Assembly (NCBI GenBank): GCA_963920665.1
Contig: OY987265.1
Coordinates: 10,917,001 to 10,981,000, forward strand
DNA from: Straminergon stramineum
Taxonomy: Eukaryota; Streptophyta; Bryopsida; Hypnales; Calliergonaceae
Direction of reading: 5' to 3'
Length of the DNA: 64,000 nt
In this document: in pieces, positions 9,314 to 21,819 of the stretch
Numbering within the stretch: position 1 is the stretch's first letter
How the letters are laid out: each line of letters opens with the position of its first letter
Program-made: the position numbers and the translations under genes
Notes under the pieces: generated by a model
Seen by the model: only the letters and a program-made list of their open reading frames with translations
Told to the model about the DNA's origin: nothing
Databases searched by the model: none

Positions 9314-11588
9314 CTCACTACTTGATTGAAAAGAAAAATAGTCTATAGGGTAAAAGGGGGGGGGATTCGAAAGGGGTCGCCTCCTATAAGTTCTAACTTG
9401 AATTTTCTTTTTTCTTTTTCTTTTTCTTTTCTTTTATTGATACAAATGTGTTCGTGAAACATGTTGCGAGCTATATTGCCTTGTATTTTACCCCTAGAGA
9501 AAACACTCAATTTTTTTAATTTGCCACCCATGATAAAATTTGTAAATTCAAAGTTCATATTTGCAATTAGAGGGCCCCAATTTAGCTAGGAGAGATGAAA
9601 AAAGACTTTGCAAGGTTTTTTTGTCATGAAGAGAGACTAATTCCACACAAGGTAAAGATGAAAATGTCGCCACTACATATTGAATCTACATCTATGCCAT
9701 TTTGGTTTGGATACCTTACAACCATCACCTAGTAGTTTAGGATCATCTCATACTAGTAACTTAAACTTTTGGGATGAAGTCCTTTGAAGTCCTGTATCTT
9801 GGCAAGAAGTCAACATTTCAGTAATCAAAAGTTGGATTGGTTTAGTTAGAAGACACAAGGTAGATACCCCCCAAACTAATACTTTTTTTTTCTATATCTA
9901 ATTACTATTATTAGACTAGTCAAATTTTCGTAGATATTGGTTGACAAGTAGAAAGGAGGTTCCAACGTTCCAAAGAATACAACATTTGGATACAATATGC
10001 AAAAGTTATGAAGGGTCAAAGTTTTTTTGGTAGATGTTTTGAAATGGGTTTCTTCCTCATAGGTATATATCGATTTTGGAGATGTATTGAGAGTGATGAT
10101 GATGGTTTTGGGTTGGGGGCACATTTTGGGTGCCTACCTTATTTGGGAAAGGGGTGATAAAAAAATATACCTATCTTAACTTTGGAAGGATGTGGTCCTA
10201 TATGATGAAGGTAGTCATTTAAATGTTTTGATTATTGAACCAATGGGTGTATTTATTTTTGTTTTCGTAGTTAAAAATGAAGTCATGCATTGAACCTTTT
10301 AGGATTGCAATGTCCTTATAGACTTAAGGACCAAGAAGTAGTCTTCATTTTCAAAATGGTGAAGATGTATTATAAAAATGCAATTGAGAAGATATATTAA
10401 CTTAGAATAAGTTTAAAGTGTATTTAAAATGAAAGTTGTAAAATATAATCCATAGATTATGTCCATGAGATTAGATGGATGTTTTTTATTTATTTAATGT
10501 GCTTAGGACATGTTTGAGTTCATATGTTGTTCAAAATTTGAACATCTAGTTTTTGAGGGGTTAATTCCTAAAAGAGTCCCACATTCACTAGGTGGATCAT
10601 GAATCTTTGGGAAGACATTGGCAAAAATTTGAAAACCACAAGAGTCTTCGTAAATATGCTCAAATTATTTTTAATCCCTAGAAAATGAAGACAAACCAAC
10701 ATTTCAAAAATGAGTTGTGTTTATGTCATAACCTCTAAAATGCAATTTTGAAGAGTTCAAATTGTCCAACCTTTTTCATCGCAATGCTCATCACAATGGC
10801 AAATATGGAGTATCATACTTGGCTACTAGGTTAGCATTCCATGCCAACTAATTAATTATAGTAAGAAGAAGTGTTTTGGCAATCACTTTAAAAATATTAT
10901 GAATTATATTTTTTTTTCAAGAATTCAAAACCATCCATACCTTAAGTTAGGCTATTTTTTTTTGTTTTTTTTGTTACGTTGAGATCTCTTGGACCGTGCA
11001 CCCCTAGCCACTTGCTTGGTACCGTCAAAAAACCCTCAGCAAGGAGGGTGTGCATGGGCTTTGTTTTATGACATTTCGACTTACAGTGTAAAAGTTATAG
11101 AATTTCAAAGTTTTTATGAATAAAAAAATTAGAAAAATACTTTTACTTTTATTTTGACTATGGCAATGGCACAAGGCACACTAGTATTGATTATAAGAGT
11201 ATTAAGTGGATGGCAATTTTATTATTTTGAGATTTGCATGTGGTCCATTTTTTGATAGTTTGGCATTTCCAACATTGATTTATTTGTTTTCTACCTCACT
11301 CTCAAAAATAATTTCCAAAAAAATTCAACTTTTGTTTAATTCCATTGACCCTAATATGACCCTAATAGCTAACAATGGTAATACATTTAGATAGTTTCGT
11401 AAGGGAAAATTTCACAAAACCAAATGTGGACTAGCTAGCTTGCCCCTTTGTCACTTGCCATTGGCCTACCACAATCAACTATTGAAAAAAAATAATAGTA
11501 CGGCTCTTGCTGGATGATGGATTGGACTCAATACACCAAAATGGTTATTTAATTAGTACAGTCTAAACTATTTATCACAAAGACATAC
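9314..11588. other. AT-rich intergenic DNA, no gene recognised
   Basis: No domain-bearing frame. A polypyrimidine tract (TTTTCTTTTTC-like) lies at about 9404-9436. A phrase near 9955-10130 ('aggttccaacgttccaaagaatacaac...atgcaaaagttatgaagg') recurs at about 44420-44580, so this is partly dispersed repeat. Confidence 0.5.
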
Positions 11589-11770
11589 CACTATCGTGAA
11601 ACTCATTGCTTTTCATTCCTTGAAAATAGCGACAAAATGAGGGGTGAGTGAAAAAAGTCACAAGGGACAAATCGTGGGTCTGACTTAGATACTAACAATA
11701 GATCATTTTCAGTGAGAAGCAACACAACTCTAGATTTCCTCAATGAAAAACGACGGGTTTCACTCTAGTG
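11589..11770. mobile_element. CACTA MITE (182 bp) with TSD TAC
   Basis: It starts CACTATCGTGAAACTCATTG and ends CGACGGGTTTCACTCTAGTG, an imperfect inverted repeat of about 35 bp. TAC is duplicated (11586-11588 and 11771-11773). The same family, with a mariner-like insertion, lies at 51326-51895. Confidence 0.92.
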
Positions 11771-12224
11771 TACAGTTATCCAACATCGGTTGCATTGGTG
11801 GCATTGTTAGTAACTTAGCATTTGTGGTGTGTGTAAACTAGGAGTGAAGTTGTGAGATTGGTCATACTAATTTTCATTCTCCTACATTGACCAGTCTCAC
11901 TATTCACCCACACTAAATAAATAACCATTTCAGTGTAAATAATCCCATTTCATTCCTTTATTTTATTTTATTTTATTTTGGGGACACATGGTCAATTTCC
12001 AGGGACTGCTAACTTTAATCCCGTTTTTTCTAGTGCTGACTGGAGTAGGCAATTCTAATTGTAACTAAATATCCATTTCGGTGTCAATAATATCATTTTT
12101 CAACTGCTGACTGTATGAGGCCAGATTCAGTGGCAATTGGCTGGAATGGTTGGCTTTTCCACGGTAGGGAGCTTGCATGGCAAGGCATGTGGAAGCTGGA
12201 GCTTAGCCTATATTAGGTAAAGGT

Positions 12225-12325
12225 AATAAACTAATAATAAACTAATAATAAACTAATAATAAGGTAATAAATAAGCTTCCCAATAGGAGCCCCAAGAGCA
12301 AAAAATAAATAAATAAATAAAGAAG
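12225..12325. repeat. AT microsatellites
   Basis: About four units of TAATAAAC / TAATAATAAAC (12225-12270) are followed by an (AAAT)n run near 12302-12321. Simple slippage repeats. Confidence 0.85.
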
Positions 12326-12463
12326 TTAAGTACCACGGGGGATGCAAGTGAGTTGCAGGCCAATGGAAAGAGTAGAAATGATTCTGGCTGATGGGAAGGA
12401 ATCATTCAGCAGGTCCTGTTAACTGTAACTGACTGTAACTAACAGGAACGTAATATATCAATA

Positions 12464-12650
12464 CTGAATAGGGGTATTAAGGGGACCGATACTAATTAAT
12501 CGACATTTCACACTACATAAATATCTACCTTTATTGTACATGAGTAGTCATTGAAGTGCCTCGCAGATGTACGTTACAATGTTTCAAACATCCACAATTT
12601 TCTACAATCATTTCCTTTAATTTTATGGTCCCCTTAATACCCCTATTCAG
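12464..12650. mobile_element. TA-site MITE family F, copy 2
   Basis: CTGAATAGGGGTATTAAGGG at the left mirrors CCCTTAATACCCCTATTCAG at the right. The interior phrases (ACTAATTAATCGACATT, ATTGTACATGAGTAGT, GGTCCCCTTAATAC) match copies 1 and 3. The flanking TA is not clear in this copy. Confidence 0.8.
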
Positions 12651-12992
12651 TGAAGATGATCACCCATGTCTGATCACTGAAGCAATTCAGCCTATTTGAG
12701 GCATGGGAAAAGTTCAGGATTTTTTTTTTTTTTTTCATGAAGATTTCATTTGTCCCATTCTTGATATGTAGGTAAACCTATTTCCAACCGTAGGATGGTT
12801 TCAAAATTACTTTAAGGCTTCCAATGTACAAGTTTTGATCATATAAGATTTCAATGTACACTTCTTGGACATTTTTGTTGATGTCAGGGTCTTGTGGTGC
12901 ATGAGTTGTCACCTACAATTCACCTAATCAAAAATGGAAGAGTCTCAACTTCAAAAATGGAAGGCTGGTTAAAAATGGGTGATCTCCTTTAA

Positions 12993-13571
12993 CCCCTAAA
13001 GGACCAAGTGTCTGTTCAACATACGCAAGAAATCTCGGGTAGGCTCCTACAAAGTCATTTTTAGTTGAATGTTCATGAAATTTGGAGGGAATGTGTAACT
13101 ATGTATCCCCTTCCTAAAAATCTATTTTTTTTTCTGATCAGGTGCCCGGATCAAAAGTTATGCTGCCCTAAACTTTGCATGCAGCTTGGGCAGCTTCAGG
13201 CAGCATGTACAAAACTCTTCCTATGATTTTGAAATTTGGCAGGTGCGTATCTTACATGATCCAAGATGAAAATGACAAAAAAAAATAACCCTATTTACTG
13301 TAAGAATCTCATTCTAGAAGGAGTTAAAGTTTGCAAGCCATGTCGGGCAAGGTTGGAAAAAAAAATTTCACCTAACTTCAAACGTTATATTCTTTTAATC
13401 CATGTGGTCAAAATTTCTAAAAAATTTTCCACTTGTTACCAAAAAAGTCTAGTTCAAATATGTATGGTTGAATTTTGAAAAAACAATTTATTTTTTATTT
13501 TTTTCTTACTGCCCTAAAAAGTAGCAGTTTTTGACAATTTCTGCCAAAGATATGCCTCGGTCCTTTAGGGG
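12993..13571. mobile_element. piggyBac-like MITE family B, copy 1
   Basis: TTAA (12989-12992), then CCCCTAAAGGACCAAG...CTCGGTCCTTTAGGGG, then TTAA (13572-13575). The 13-bp inverted repeat starting CCC inside a TTAA duplication is the piggyBac signature. The interior has no transposase frame. It shares its right TTAA with the next element. Confidence 0.85.
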
Positions 13572-13575
13572 TTAA

Positions 13576-14546
13576 CCCCTCACCGCCTGAGGGGACGAAA
13601 AGTGTCCTCTCATAGTCTGGCAATAAAATTCAAAGTGCTTTAACTTTTGCATCCAATGTCCGAATTCAATAAAACTTGTTGGGAAAGTTGCGCATATTAG
13701 TCTAGTTTTAGTGGTAAAATTTTCAGATCAATCCAATATGTACTGAGTTTTTGAGAGCCATTCGAAGTTCACAGGTTCAATTTGAGTTCACCTCACTGCA
13801 TTCTGATGGCTGCAACTTCGGGGGTTTGTATCTTTCTCATCAAATTTTTGTTTTCAATCAAAATTGTTGGGTTTTGTTCTCAATAAATCCTAGTTATTGT
13901 AGTAAAATTTTCATGTCAATCCAAGTTGTTTTGAATGTTTGGGAGCAATTCGAAGTTCAAATGTGGACATTTTTGGATTATGGTGAACTTCGGCGGCTTA
14001 TAACTTCTTCATACATGGTCCGTTTTCAATAATTTTTGTTGGAAAAGTTGCGCATACTAGTCTTGTTTATAAGATTAAAATTTCATATGAATCCAAGAGG
14101 TTATGATTGACTGAGAAGCATTTTAGTAGAGGGAGTTTCAGACATAGATGTGATTTTTTGCTACTTTTTTCACTGTTTTTTGACATTTCAAAACAATTTT
14201 GCAGACACAATGAGTCAATTGAATGAGATTTTTTTTCACCGAAGTGTTTGTCTTTTGGTTTGAATCACTTTGTAGTTTAAAATTTTTTCATTTGAGTAGG
14301 TTTAGAATTCGAATTTCACCTCCAAATGTGTTTTTAAGAAAATTTCAGCATCTTTTTTCAACACTAAAACATTATAATCTTTCAATCTATACGGTCAAAT
14401 GACCCCAAATTTTTTTCACACCATCTACAACATGCACACTACAATATTGTACGGTTGAGATTTTCATACCTCACTGAGATTTAGACTTGTAGGACTTGAA
14501 AAGCAAGTCAGCTTTTACACATGTTTGGACTTCAGGCGATGAGGGG
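13576..14546. mobile_element. piggyBac-like MITE family A, copy 1 (971 bp)
   Basis: Left CCCCTCACCGCCTGA and right TCAGGCGATGAGGGG are inverse with one mismatch; TTAA lies at 13572-13575 and 14547-14550. The interior has several diverged, similar blocks ('...gaagttca...ttgagttcacc', 'ttgttgggaaagttgcgcatac'), suggesting internal duplication. Homologous copies: 52002-52962 and about 45850-46792 (reversed). Confidence 0.88.
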
Positions 14547-14567
14547 TTAACCTTCTCACATACACCG

Positions 14568-14699
14568 CCTAACACGGCCAGGGTGAATTGGCCCCCTTGC
14601 TTGTCCCCAAGAGAAAATGCTGAATTTTTTTAATTTGCCACGTATGATAAAAATTTGCAAATTTTTATCATACATGACAAATTAAAAAATTTCATGCAT
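14568..14699. mobile_element. Truncated family P end
   Basis: GGCCAGGGTGAATTGGCCCCC followed by TTGCTTGTCCCC matches the termini of the P elements at 7061 and 18105. The inverse end is not found; the 387-bp mariner-like element begins immediately downstream. Confidence 0.5.
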
Positions 14700-14701
14700 T
14701 A

Positions 14702-15088
14702 TGGTAGAACCTCCCATGACCAGCCAAGACCCATGGTCAATACTTAGGTAATGGAAAATTCAACAGAGAGATGACAAATATCTAACCATTAGTTTTTTGG
14801 TTTCCAACCATCTTGTAGCCATCACTGTTATGACACATGTGCTTTGTTTTTAGAGCCAAATCAATCTTTAGATGAGCAGTGATGGAAGAACCTATATATT
14901 GGGGATGGGAGTAGGCCAACTTTTGGCTTCTAAAATTCATAAAAATTTGAATTTAAGAAAAAAAATTATGAAAATTTGACAATGTCCATGATTTCTATTT
15001 CTCTACATGTCAAAAATTTAACAATGCCTTCTACTACTCCAGATCATGCACAAAATGCTTAAGTGGCTGGTAATGGGCGGTTCTACTA
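14702..15088. mobile_element. 387-bp mariner-like MITE family G, copy 1
   Basis: Ends TGGTAGAACCTCCC and GGGCGGTTCTACTA are inverse, with TA on both sides (14700-14701, 15089-15090). The length is identical to the copies at 42398 and 51365. Non-coding. The TA target and GTAGAACC end suggest Tc1/mariner descent. Confidence 0.88.
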
Positions 15089-15090
15089 TA

Positions 15091-17075
15091 GAAGAGATTT
15101 GACAACCATGGAAGCCCATTTCAGGCCATCATGGGAACTAGCTGGAGCTAGCTAGAATAAAAAATATTCAAATATTCAAATATTATTTAAATAAAAATTA
15201 TTATTATTTGTCGTGTCTATCACTTGGCCACATCATCTAGATGCTGATGCTAAGTTCCCATAGTCCCAAGATATTCAAATTGCAAATCAAGATGGTAATA
15301 GGCTTGTCTATCTTGTATGGAAGGACAATAAGCTTATATCTTACTTATGCCAATAAGGCAATAAACTAAACAACAATAAGAGATTCATGCATTACTTGAG
15401 ATAAATGAGAAGTTATTAGGTCTAAACATCATTTTGGAAACACTCCAATGAAAGAGATTAAGCAATCCTATAAAAATGCTACATAAATATATCCAAAATA
15501 CATGGAGCTACACATTGTGAATTGCTATGAAATTTTTTGGTTCCATTTGAGTGTACGTGAGTGTGGAATTTGGGAATGACGTATTGAAACATGAAGGTAT
15601 GTATGGAATTCATATGAACCTATAGAATTTAGCATATGACACAAAATTAAGGTCTCTTAAGAAGACCAATTGACTATTGTGTCTTGTCTTAAAACTCTAA
15701 TAATTCAATGACAAAATTTGGAAAGATGTGAGTATAAATCTCCATCCAAATATAGATGAGAGATATTTAGAGAAATGTTCAATTCAACAAAAACTCCTTC
15801 AACCACTGAGCTACTTAATATATTCTTCTACATACTAAAGAATATATATACATATTAGATGCACATATTAGCTTTCAACTCTTTGGGAGTTACAATTGTC
15901 CATGTCTTGTGGTGCTTCACTAGTTCTATTATATTTTCACTACCTCAAAATCCATTGACTTTAGGTGAATTAACTTCATGTAAAGGAATTCATAAGGTGG
16001 TTTATATAGAATCTTAATGGAATGGTTAGTTCCAAATCAATTATAATTACAAAATGTACCCCAATAATCAAAAGTTGTATAAAATTTGTCATGTACATTT
16101 CGATTGGAAAACATCATTTTTTGTAATAAAACATTGATTATGCAAGATGTAAACAAGGAAACAATGAAAACTTCCAAAAATGCCTACTAGTGGTTTTGTC
16201 TTTTAGCTAGGTACACCAAGAGACTTAAAATTCATATTTTGAATGATATTTTGAAAATTCGTAACTTATTAATATATGGACCAAATAATACATGTTGAAG
16301 TGCTTTGGAAACCTCTTTTAGTTTCCGATAAGATTCAATAGAAATAATTAAAAAAATACTACTAAATTCAATCCATGCTCACATTTCAAGTGCCAAATTT
16401 TTACCTCAAGGAAATTATAGGGACAAATTATTTACCAAGGATGATAAAATTTGAAAAGTTTGAATTCATATTCAAAAATAGAGACCCCGAGGTTGCTATT
16501 ATAGATTACAAAGTTCAAAATTAATTAATTGGCCCACAATAGGGGCATTTTTTTTGTCTCCTTTGCAAACATGGTGAAATTGTTGAATAATCTCCTCTAT
16601 ATTGCTAAATTTGGGGCGTGAAATTTGGATCCTGATAAAAAAAACATGCATAACATTTTATAACTAGATGATGGTCCTTCCTATATTAGGAAGGTATTAT
16701 GCTTTGCTAGATACTTAGGAGGGACTCATCAATTAATTGGGATTGGATGATGAACTATATAAGACAATTTTGCTCATTGTAAAGGGGCCTTTTTCAAGAA
16801 TGCAAAAAGTCATTTTGTCTCATTGGTAAGCAATGTTATGTGGATTGAGTTTAGTGAGTGGGTTGTAAAAAAAAACTACCCTCAATTTAGTTAGTGACAA
16901 TAAAAGGGGAACAAACTTTAGTAGCAATTTACCTTTCTACCAATTTTCACTCATAACATTATTAACCAATGATGGGGGGTCTTTTTCGCTACCCCCCAAA
17001 GCAAGAGCTCCTATCGTTGCAACTTCCCTAACCTTAGCAATGCAACCTCTTAGTTAGCCAATGACTCTTTGCAGA
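15091..17075. other. AT-rich intergenic DNA, no gene recognised
   Basis: Very AT-rich, with many stops in all frames. No repeat with clear ends and no domain-bearing frame seen. Confidence 0.5.
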
Positions 17076-17079
17076 TTAA

Positions 17080-17996
17080 GCCTTAAATGTATTTGACTAA
17101 GTTTTCACCAAAAACGCTCTTATACTGCCATTTATAATAGAAGTACCAAATTTTAGAAAAAACCCATTTTGGGGCACATGTAATCGTAGGATCTTGTAGT
17201 AAGTTGGTTTGAGAAGATGTGGAAAATATTTTAGAAATTTCCACTATGTAGATTGCAAAATTATAGAGTTTGAATTGAAAAAAATCCTTTTTTTTGACCC
17301 TGCAATAAAACGATCAGTTGTACTTCACAAGGTAACATTTGGATGAAAGAATGTCCAAAATGGTGGTGCTTCTTTGGATTCTTTCGTCAAGTCAAGTTGG
17401 GTACATGCTTGAAAAAATTTAGATCATTTGGAACTGTACAACATATAGGAAAAAAATAGTAAGTAGGAAGAAGTAGAGAATCATTCAAAATACTAAATTG
17501 TTAAGAATTTAGTTATGGAATTGAAAAATGCCAATTCCAATGGTTGTAATAAACAATCTACATCCTATAATTTTTTTTTAAATATTGAAAATTGAGTTAA
17601 ATAAAGGACTTCAAAGTTTATCTTAGAGTTGAGATTCCATAACTACTTGTAAACTAAAATTGCTCATAAATTTGAACTCATTAATCAAAATGGAATGATT
17701 CAAAGCTTTCCACATACACAAAAATCTACAAAACCAAATTCAAATTTTAATTTTTGATAAAAGTGATTTTTTAAGAATTTTTTTGAGCTACTAGGGCTAC
17801 CCATTGAGTTATGAAAATGACATATCATGCAATAACTCTTTACCTATGTAGTCAAAACTTATGAAAACTAGTGCGCCTTAAAGCTTCTCCTTGGGCGCAT
17901 GTTATGTGAAAATTTCAGTGTAAAAAAAAAATCCATTTGTAGTCAATTGCCCAAAATTGCTATATTGCCAAAAAACGCAATTCGGGCATTTAGGGG
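17080..17996. mobile_element. piggyBac-like MITE family C, copy 2
   Basis: TTAA (17076-17079), a decayed left end GCCTTAAATG, and a clean right end CATTTAGGGG followed by TTAA (17997-18000). The interior order (ACACATGTAACCGTAGGATCT-like phrase, ATGTCCAAAATGGTGGTGCT, CAACATATAGGAAAAAAATAG) follows copy 1 at 49872-50796. Confidence 0.78.
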
Positions 17997-18104
17997 TTAA
18001 ACTAAATTCACTCCCAATGATCTAGGATTAAATGGAGAATGCCTTTAGTTAAGGCTAGTTAACAACATTATAGTATGTTTGACCTGAGGATTGGTAAGTG
18101 ACAT

Positions 18105-18298
18105 GGCCAAGGAGAATTGACCTTGTCATTACTCCCTATTTTGTGCATTGTTTTTTGGTATTTCTTCATCTCATCTACCCAATTTGGATTTAGGATTGCA
18201 AATATAAATTCAAAATTTGAAAATTTTATTATATGTTGCAAATAAACAAGTTCAATGTTTAAACTACAAGGAAATGAGGGGGTCAATTCACCTTTGCC
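18105..18298. mobile_element. TIR element family P, copy 2 (194 bp), about 9-10-bp TSD
   Basis: Left GGCCAAGGAGAATTGACC and right GGTCAATTCACCTTTGCC are inverse. The flanks TAAGTGACAT (18095-18104) and TAAGTCACAT (18299-18308) form a 9-10-bp duplication with one mismatch, consistent with a Mutator-like mechanism. Confidence 0.82.
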
Positions 18299-18799
18299 TA
18301 AGTCACATCTACTTGGTATTCAGTTAGGAAAGGTGCCGTTTACAAGACCAATGCTTTGGGATCCCCTTTTTCTTTTCTAGCACCAAGAAGCTAGATTGCA
18401 TCATTTCAAAACAAGTAACCACTATTTGCTAGAAAAAAGTAATATTTTTTTGCTAGAAATTTTCTATATCTATTTAAAATGTGGATGAATTCACCAAATT
18501 TGAATGAAAAACTGCATGAACATGATTGAAAAGTATTTTTTGGTCCAAAAAATGGATGAATAAACAAATACAAGACTTCACCAAATTTTAAGTGATTGCC
18601 ATCTGGCACTTTCTCAAGAAGTATAAAAAAGGGTTGCTGCTCCCCTTTCCTGAAATACCTTCGCTCACTTCGAAACTGGCCTTGCATGATTGAACCCTTG
18701 GCCGATCAGATTCCTCCCAATTTTGCACCGAGTTGAATGAAATCAATGTGAATGAATCTTGATCAGCTCTGAGAAATTTTGTTCAATTCCGCAGGGCAG

Positions 18800-20956
18800 A
18801 TGGCTGCAGCAGGATTAGTGGCGATCGAGGGGGGAGCTGGGCACCACAGGCCAGAAGGTGTCGTCTCTCAGCTTCGGAGGCTCGCCGTTGGGCAATTTGT
18901 ATGGCGAAATCGTCAAAGAGGAGGACGCCATCGATGCCATCCACGAAGCTGCGCGATTGGGCGTCAATCTCTTCGACGTCTCCCCGTAATTCCCTCCCTT
19001 CTTGCATGTACATTTTCTTTCTCTGATCGAACGTCTCAATTTGGAATGTGCATCGAACTGATCGCGACTAGTGTGTGCTCTTAAGTTGGGGTTGCACGCA
19101 AATTTCTATAATCTTACCGCCTGGGGCAACGACTGTTTCATAAATATCACATCGGTAGAATGTCAGTATGAAGAATGCGCTTAGTGTAGCTAGTGTGTAG
19201 GATAGAATTGATTGTCTTACTAGACGGAGAAGGTCGTAATGGTGATGAGGTTTGAGTGTGAACTGGAAATTGGTGATGGGTTTAGGTATTATGGCAACAC
19301 ACTGGCAGAGTGGGTGCTCGGGAAAGCCCTAAAGACGATGCCCGTCCCTCGTGAAAGCTACGTTGTTTCAACCAATTGTGGTAGATATGTCGATATGGAC
19401 TTCGATTTCAGTGCGGAGCGGGTGACGCGCAGTGTGGACGAGAGCTTAGAGCGACTCAACCTGGACTACTTGGATATCATTCTGTGCCACGACGTCGAAT
19501 TCGTTTCGCTTGATCAGGTAACCTAATCTAATTTAATTCAATCTAGTTCAATTTTGGTGGTGATACTCTCTCTGCGCTTGTTGCGCCTCATTAATGCCCA
19601 TGGCATAGAAATTTGCTGCAATTGCATCCCTCTTTTCAGATCGTGAACGAAACGATTCCCGCACTGCAAAAGCTCAAGGAGACGGGCAAAATTAAGCACG
19701 CTGGACTGAGTGGGCTACCTCTCAAGATTTTCCGGTGGTTTGCATCATTTCAACTATTCCGTTATCAGTTCTAGGGTTTCAGTTCTTGTACTAAATTGCT
19801 TTGATAGACGAAGGGTAACGTAGGTGACTGAAGACTGCAGGGTTGTTCCTACTAACCATGCCTCATGACTACGAGACTGCTTAGCCTAGTTTAATATTTC
19901 TTGTCTTGCTTTCTTGTCCTTAGGTTCCGATTAGCTATGTCGTGGCCTCAACGTTTTCAAGTGTAAACTGGCCCAGCGCAATATTCTTTTCTGATTTTCG
20001 ATGATTCTGTTGTGCACAGATATGTGTTGGACAGAGTTCCAAAGGGAACTGTGGATGTAATTCTGTCCTAGTACTGTCACCATTGTCTCAATGACACCTC
20101 CGTCCTGGAGATGTTCCCCTACTTGCAGGAGAAGGGCGTTGGTTTGATTAGTGCGGCCCCTTTGCCTTGGGCCTTCTGTCTGGGAAGGGGTGGCCAGAGT
20201 GGCACCTGGCTCCTCCCGAGCTCAAGGTTCTACATTGCGCTAATCTAAAACTCTGCGTAATCCATACCTTTTAAACCACATTCAGGTTCTTCGCACTTGT
20301 TTAGCTAATCCTCGAAAAGGTAAGTGTCGATATTACATCTATGTTGGAACCCTATTAATCATTGGCATGCTTGTGTCTCTTCAGGAGGCTTGCACTCAAG
20401 CAACAGAGCTATGCAAATCACAAGGCAAGAGTATTAGAGACCTCGCGCTGCAGTATACCCTCCGGAATTCCAGTATTCCCACCACCCTGGTTGGCATGAT
20501 CTCAGTGAAGGAGGTAAGCTATCAAATTTACAACTCTTTGGGATGCAATCCACACATCATAAACCCTCACGTTGTTTCGTCGCAATGTGGCACATGCAAT
20601 TGGAAATGAGGGAGCTCTAAAGTCACAGCCTGGTCCTAAAAGAGCTGTGAATCTTCAAGATTTGATAGTCCTGCTTGATTGAACTCAGCGTAGACAGATA
20701 TGTTTAATGAAACATTAAGGACCTCCTGCCCTCAAACGTAACTACTACAAGATGTGAAGACACGACATTCTGATGATAGAAATTGACATGGGATCTATTC
20801 TTCTGTGCTGATCAGGTAAGAGAGAACGTAAAGACAGTCATGGAGGTGGAGCAGGGCTTAGCAGACATTGACGAAGCACTTCTGCAGCAAGTAGAGCAAA
20901 TCTTGCAGCCAGTAAAGAACATGACCTGGCCCAGTGGCCGACCCGAGAACAATTAG
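18800..20956 (+). pseudogene. L-galactose dehydrogenase (aldo-keto reductase), six-exon pseudogene
   Basis: Exons by GT-AG and protein similarity: 18800-18985, 19286-19517, 19640-19734, 20020-20226, 20385-20513, 20816-20956. The product matches plant L-galactose dehydrogenase, the NAD-dependent cytosolic enzyme making L-galactono-1,4-lactone for ascorbate: SLSFGGSPLGNLYG in exon 1, DVSPYYG across junction 1, FDFSAERVTRSVDESLERL in exon 2, VKNMTWPSG near the end. All ten splice sites look usable. Damage: (1) a run of six G at 18829-18834 puts the ATG frame out by one; (2) the expected catalytic Lys of the ATKCGRY motif is Asn (STNCGRY, codon AAT); (3) an extra in-frame TAG follows ILS at about 20070; (4) one base is missing near 20163 (PL then ALG). 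Lesions 1 and 4 could be sequencing errors; the Lys-to-Asn change and stop argue for real decay. The gene ends tail-to-tail with the PHT1 remnant. Confidence 0.9.
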
Positions 20957-21325
20957 GCATAGATGTACAAGAAGAGAAGCGAATGCCAAACCAATTGATA
21001 AGCACACACGGTGATAATCAGAGGTAAAAATTTTACCTATCGGCGCATGGACTCCTGAATCATTGATCAATCTCTGCAATAGACTAGCACTGCAATCAAA
21101 CGTGGTCCTCGATGGTGGATTTCAAGCATTTCGAGAGGCTTCTCCATAATGTTCAGCTGGCCTGCATTGAGGCAGAGTGGTGTACATCCGTTGAGCGTTG
21201 GGAAGATTGATTTCAACACCAACTTACTACTGCCAAAGAATTGGAAACATTTCAAACAGAACGGACAGACGTCATGTTCTTCGAACTTGACGACCAAAAA
21301 CTGGGGTAGGAGTAGGCAATCTCGC

Positions 21326-21819
21326 CTAGAAACTGCAGGGCGGCTTTACCCTGTAGGCCGCATTGTAGGCCTCCTCTTGTTGCAGTTGATCCGCATTCTC
21401 CTCAGACAGATCTTCCAGAGTCCGGCCGTACATTTCCGGGACCAGAAATGTGTAGAAGAATCCCGCCTCGTTGATCACCGTCAGTGACAAAAAGGATTGT
21501 TTCACGCCAATACCCGTCGGGTAGCCTTTCTTACTCGCCGTCCTTCTGGCTCTGCGCTGCGTACAAGAAACCCGAACGCGCCAACTGTAGCGCCCGCCTT
21601 TCCACACGAAGCTGAGATTCCATGGCACAGCCTCGCAGGGAAAAGCTCCGTCGGGATGACGAATGTCGTCACATTGGGGCCGAAATTGGCGAATAAAAAC
21701 GTGAGCGAGTACAATTTCAGAAACGCCGTGTGCCCAACCGATATCGTCCGTTTCGCCGGCTGGGGATCATGACTCCGACGGCCGACGATATTCGCCGCTG
21801 GATGGGTCCGACAATTCAT
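21326..21819 (-). pseudogene. PHT1-type phosphate transporter, C-terminal remnant
   Basis: Minus-strand peptides match the last third of plant PHT1 proton/phosphate symporters (major facilitator superfamily): [42 protein letters not shown], then in another frame [21 protein letters not shown]-like FYTFLVPEMYGRTLEDLSEEN. Between GFL and KKGYP the frame changes twice (an extra T in CTTGTAC and a second indel). Three residues normally between PARL and CHGIS (RST) are absent. The N-terminal two-thirds of the transporter, with the signature and first helices, is not in the window. It is therefore an old fragment and not a functional gene. It lies about 370 bp past the stop of the L-galactose dehydrogenase relic, on the opposite strand. 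Confidence 0.85.

Noticed and set aside
12989..14550. PIF/Harbinger origin of the TTAACCCC elements (TSD TTA or TAA)
   Set aside because: A 3-bp reading gives TTA on one side and TAA on the other, which are not direct repeats; only a 4-bp TTAA duplication is consistent in all complete copies.
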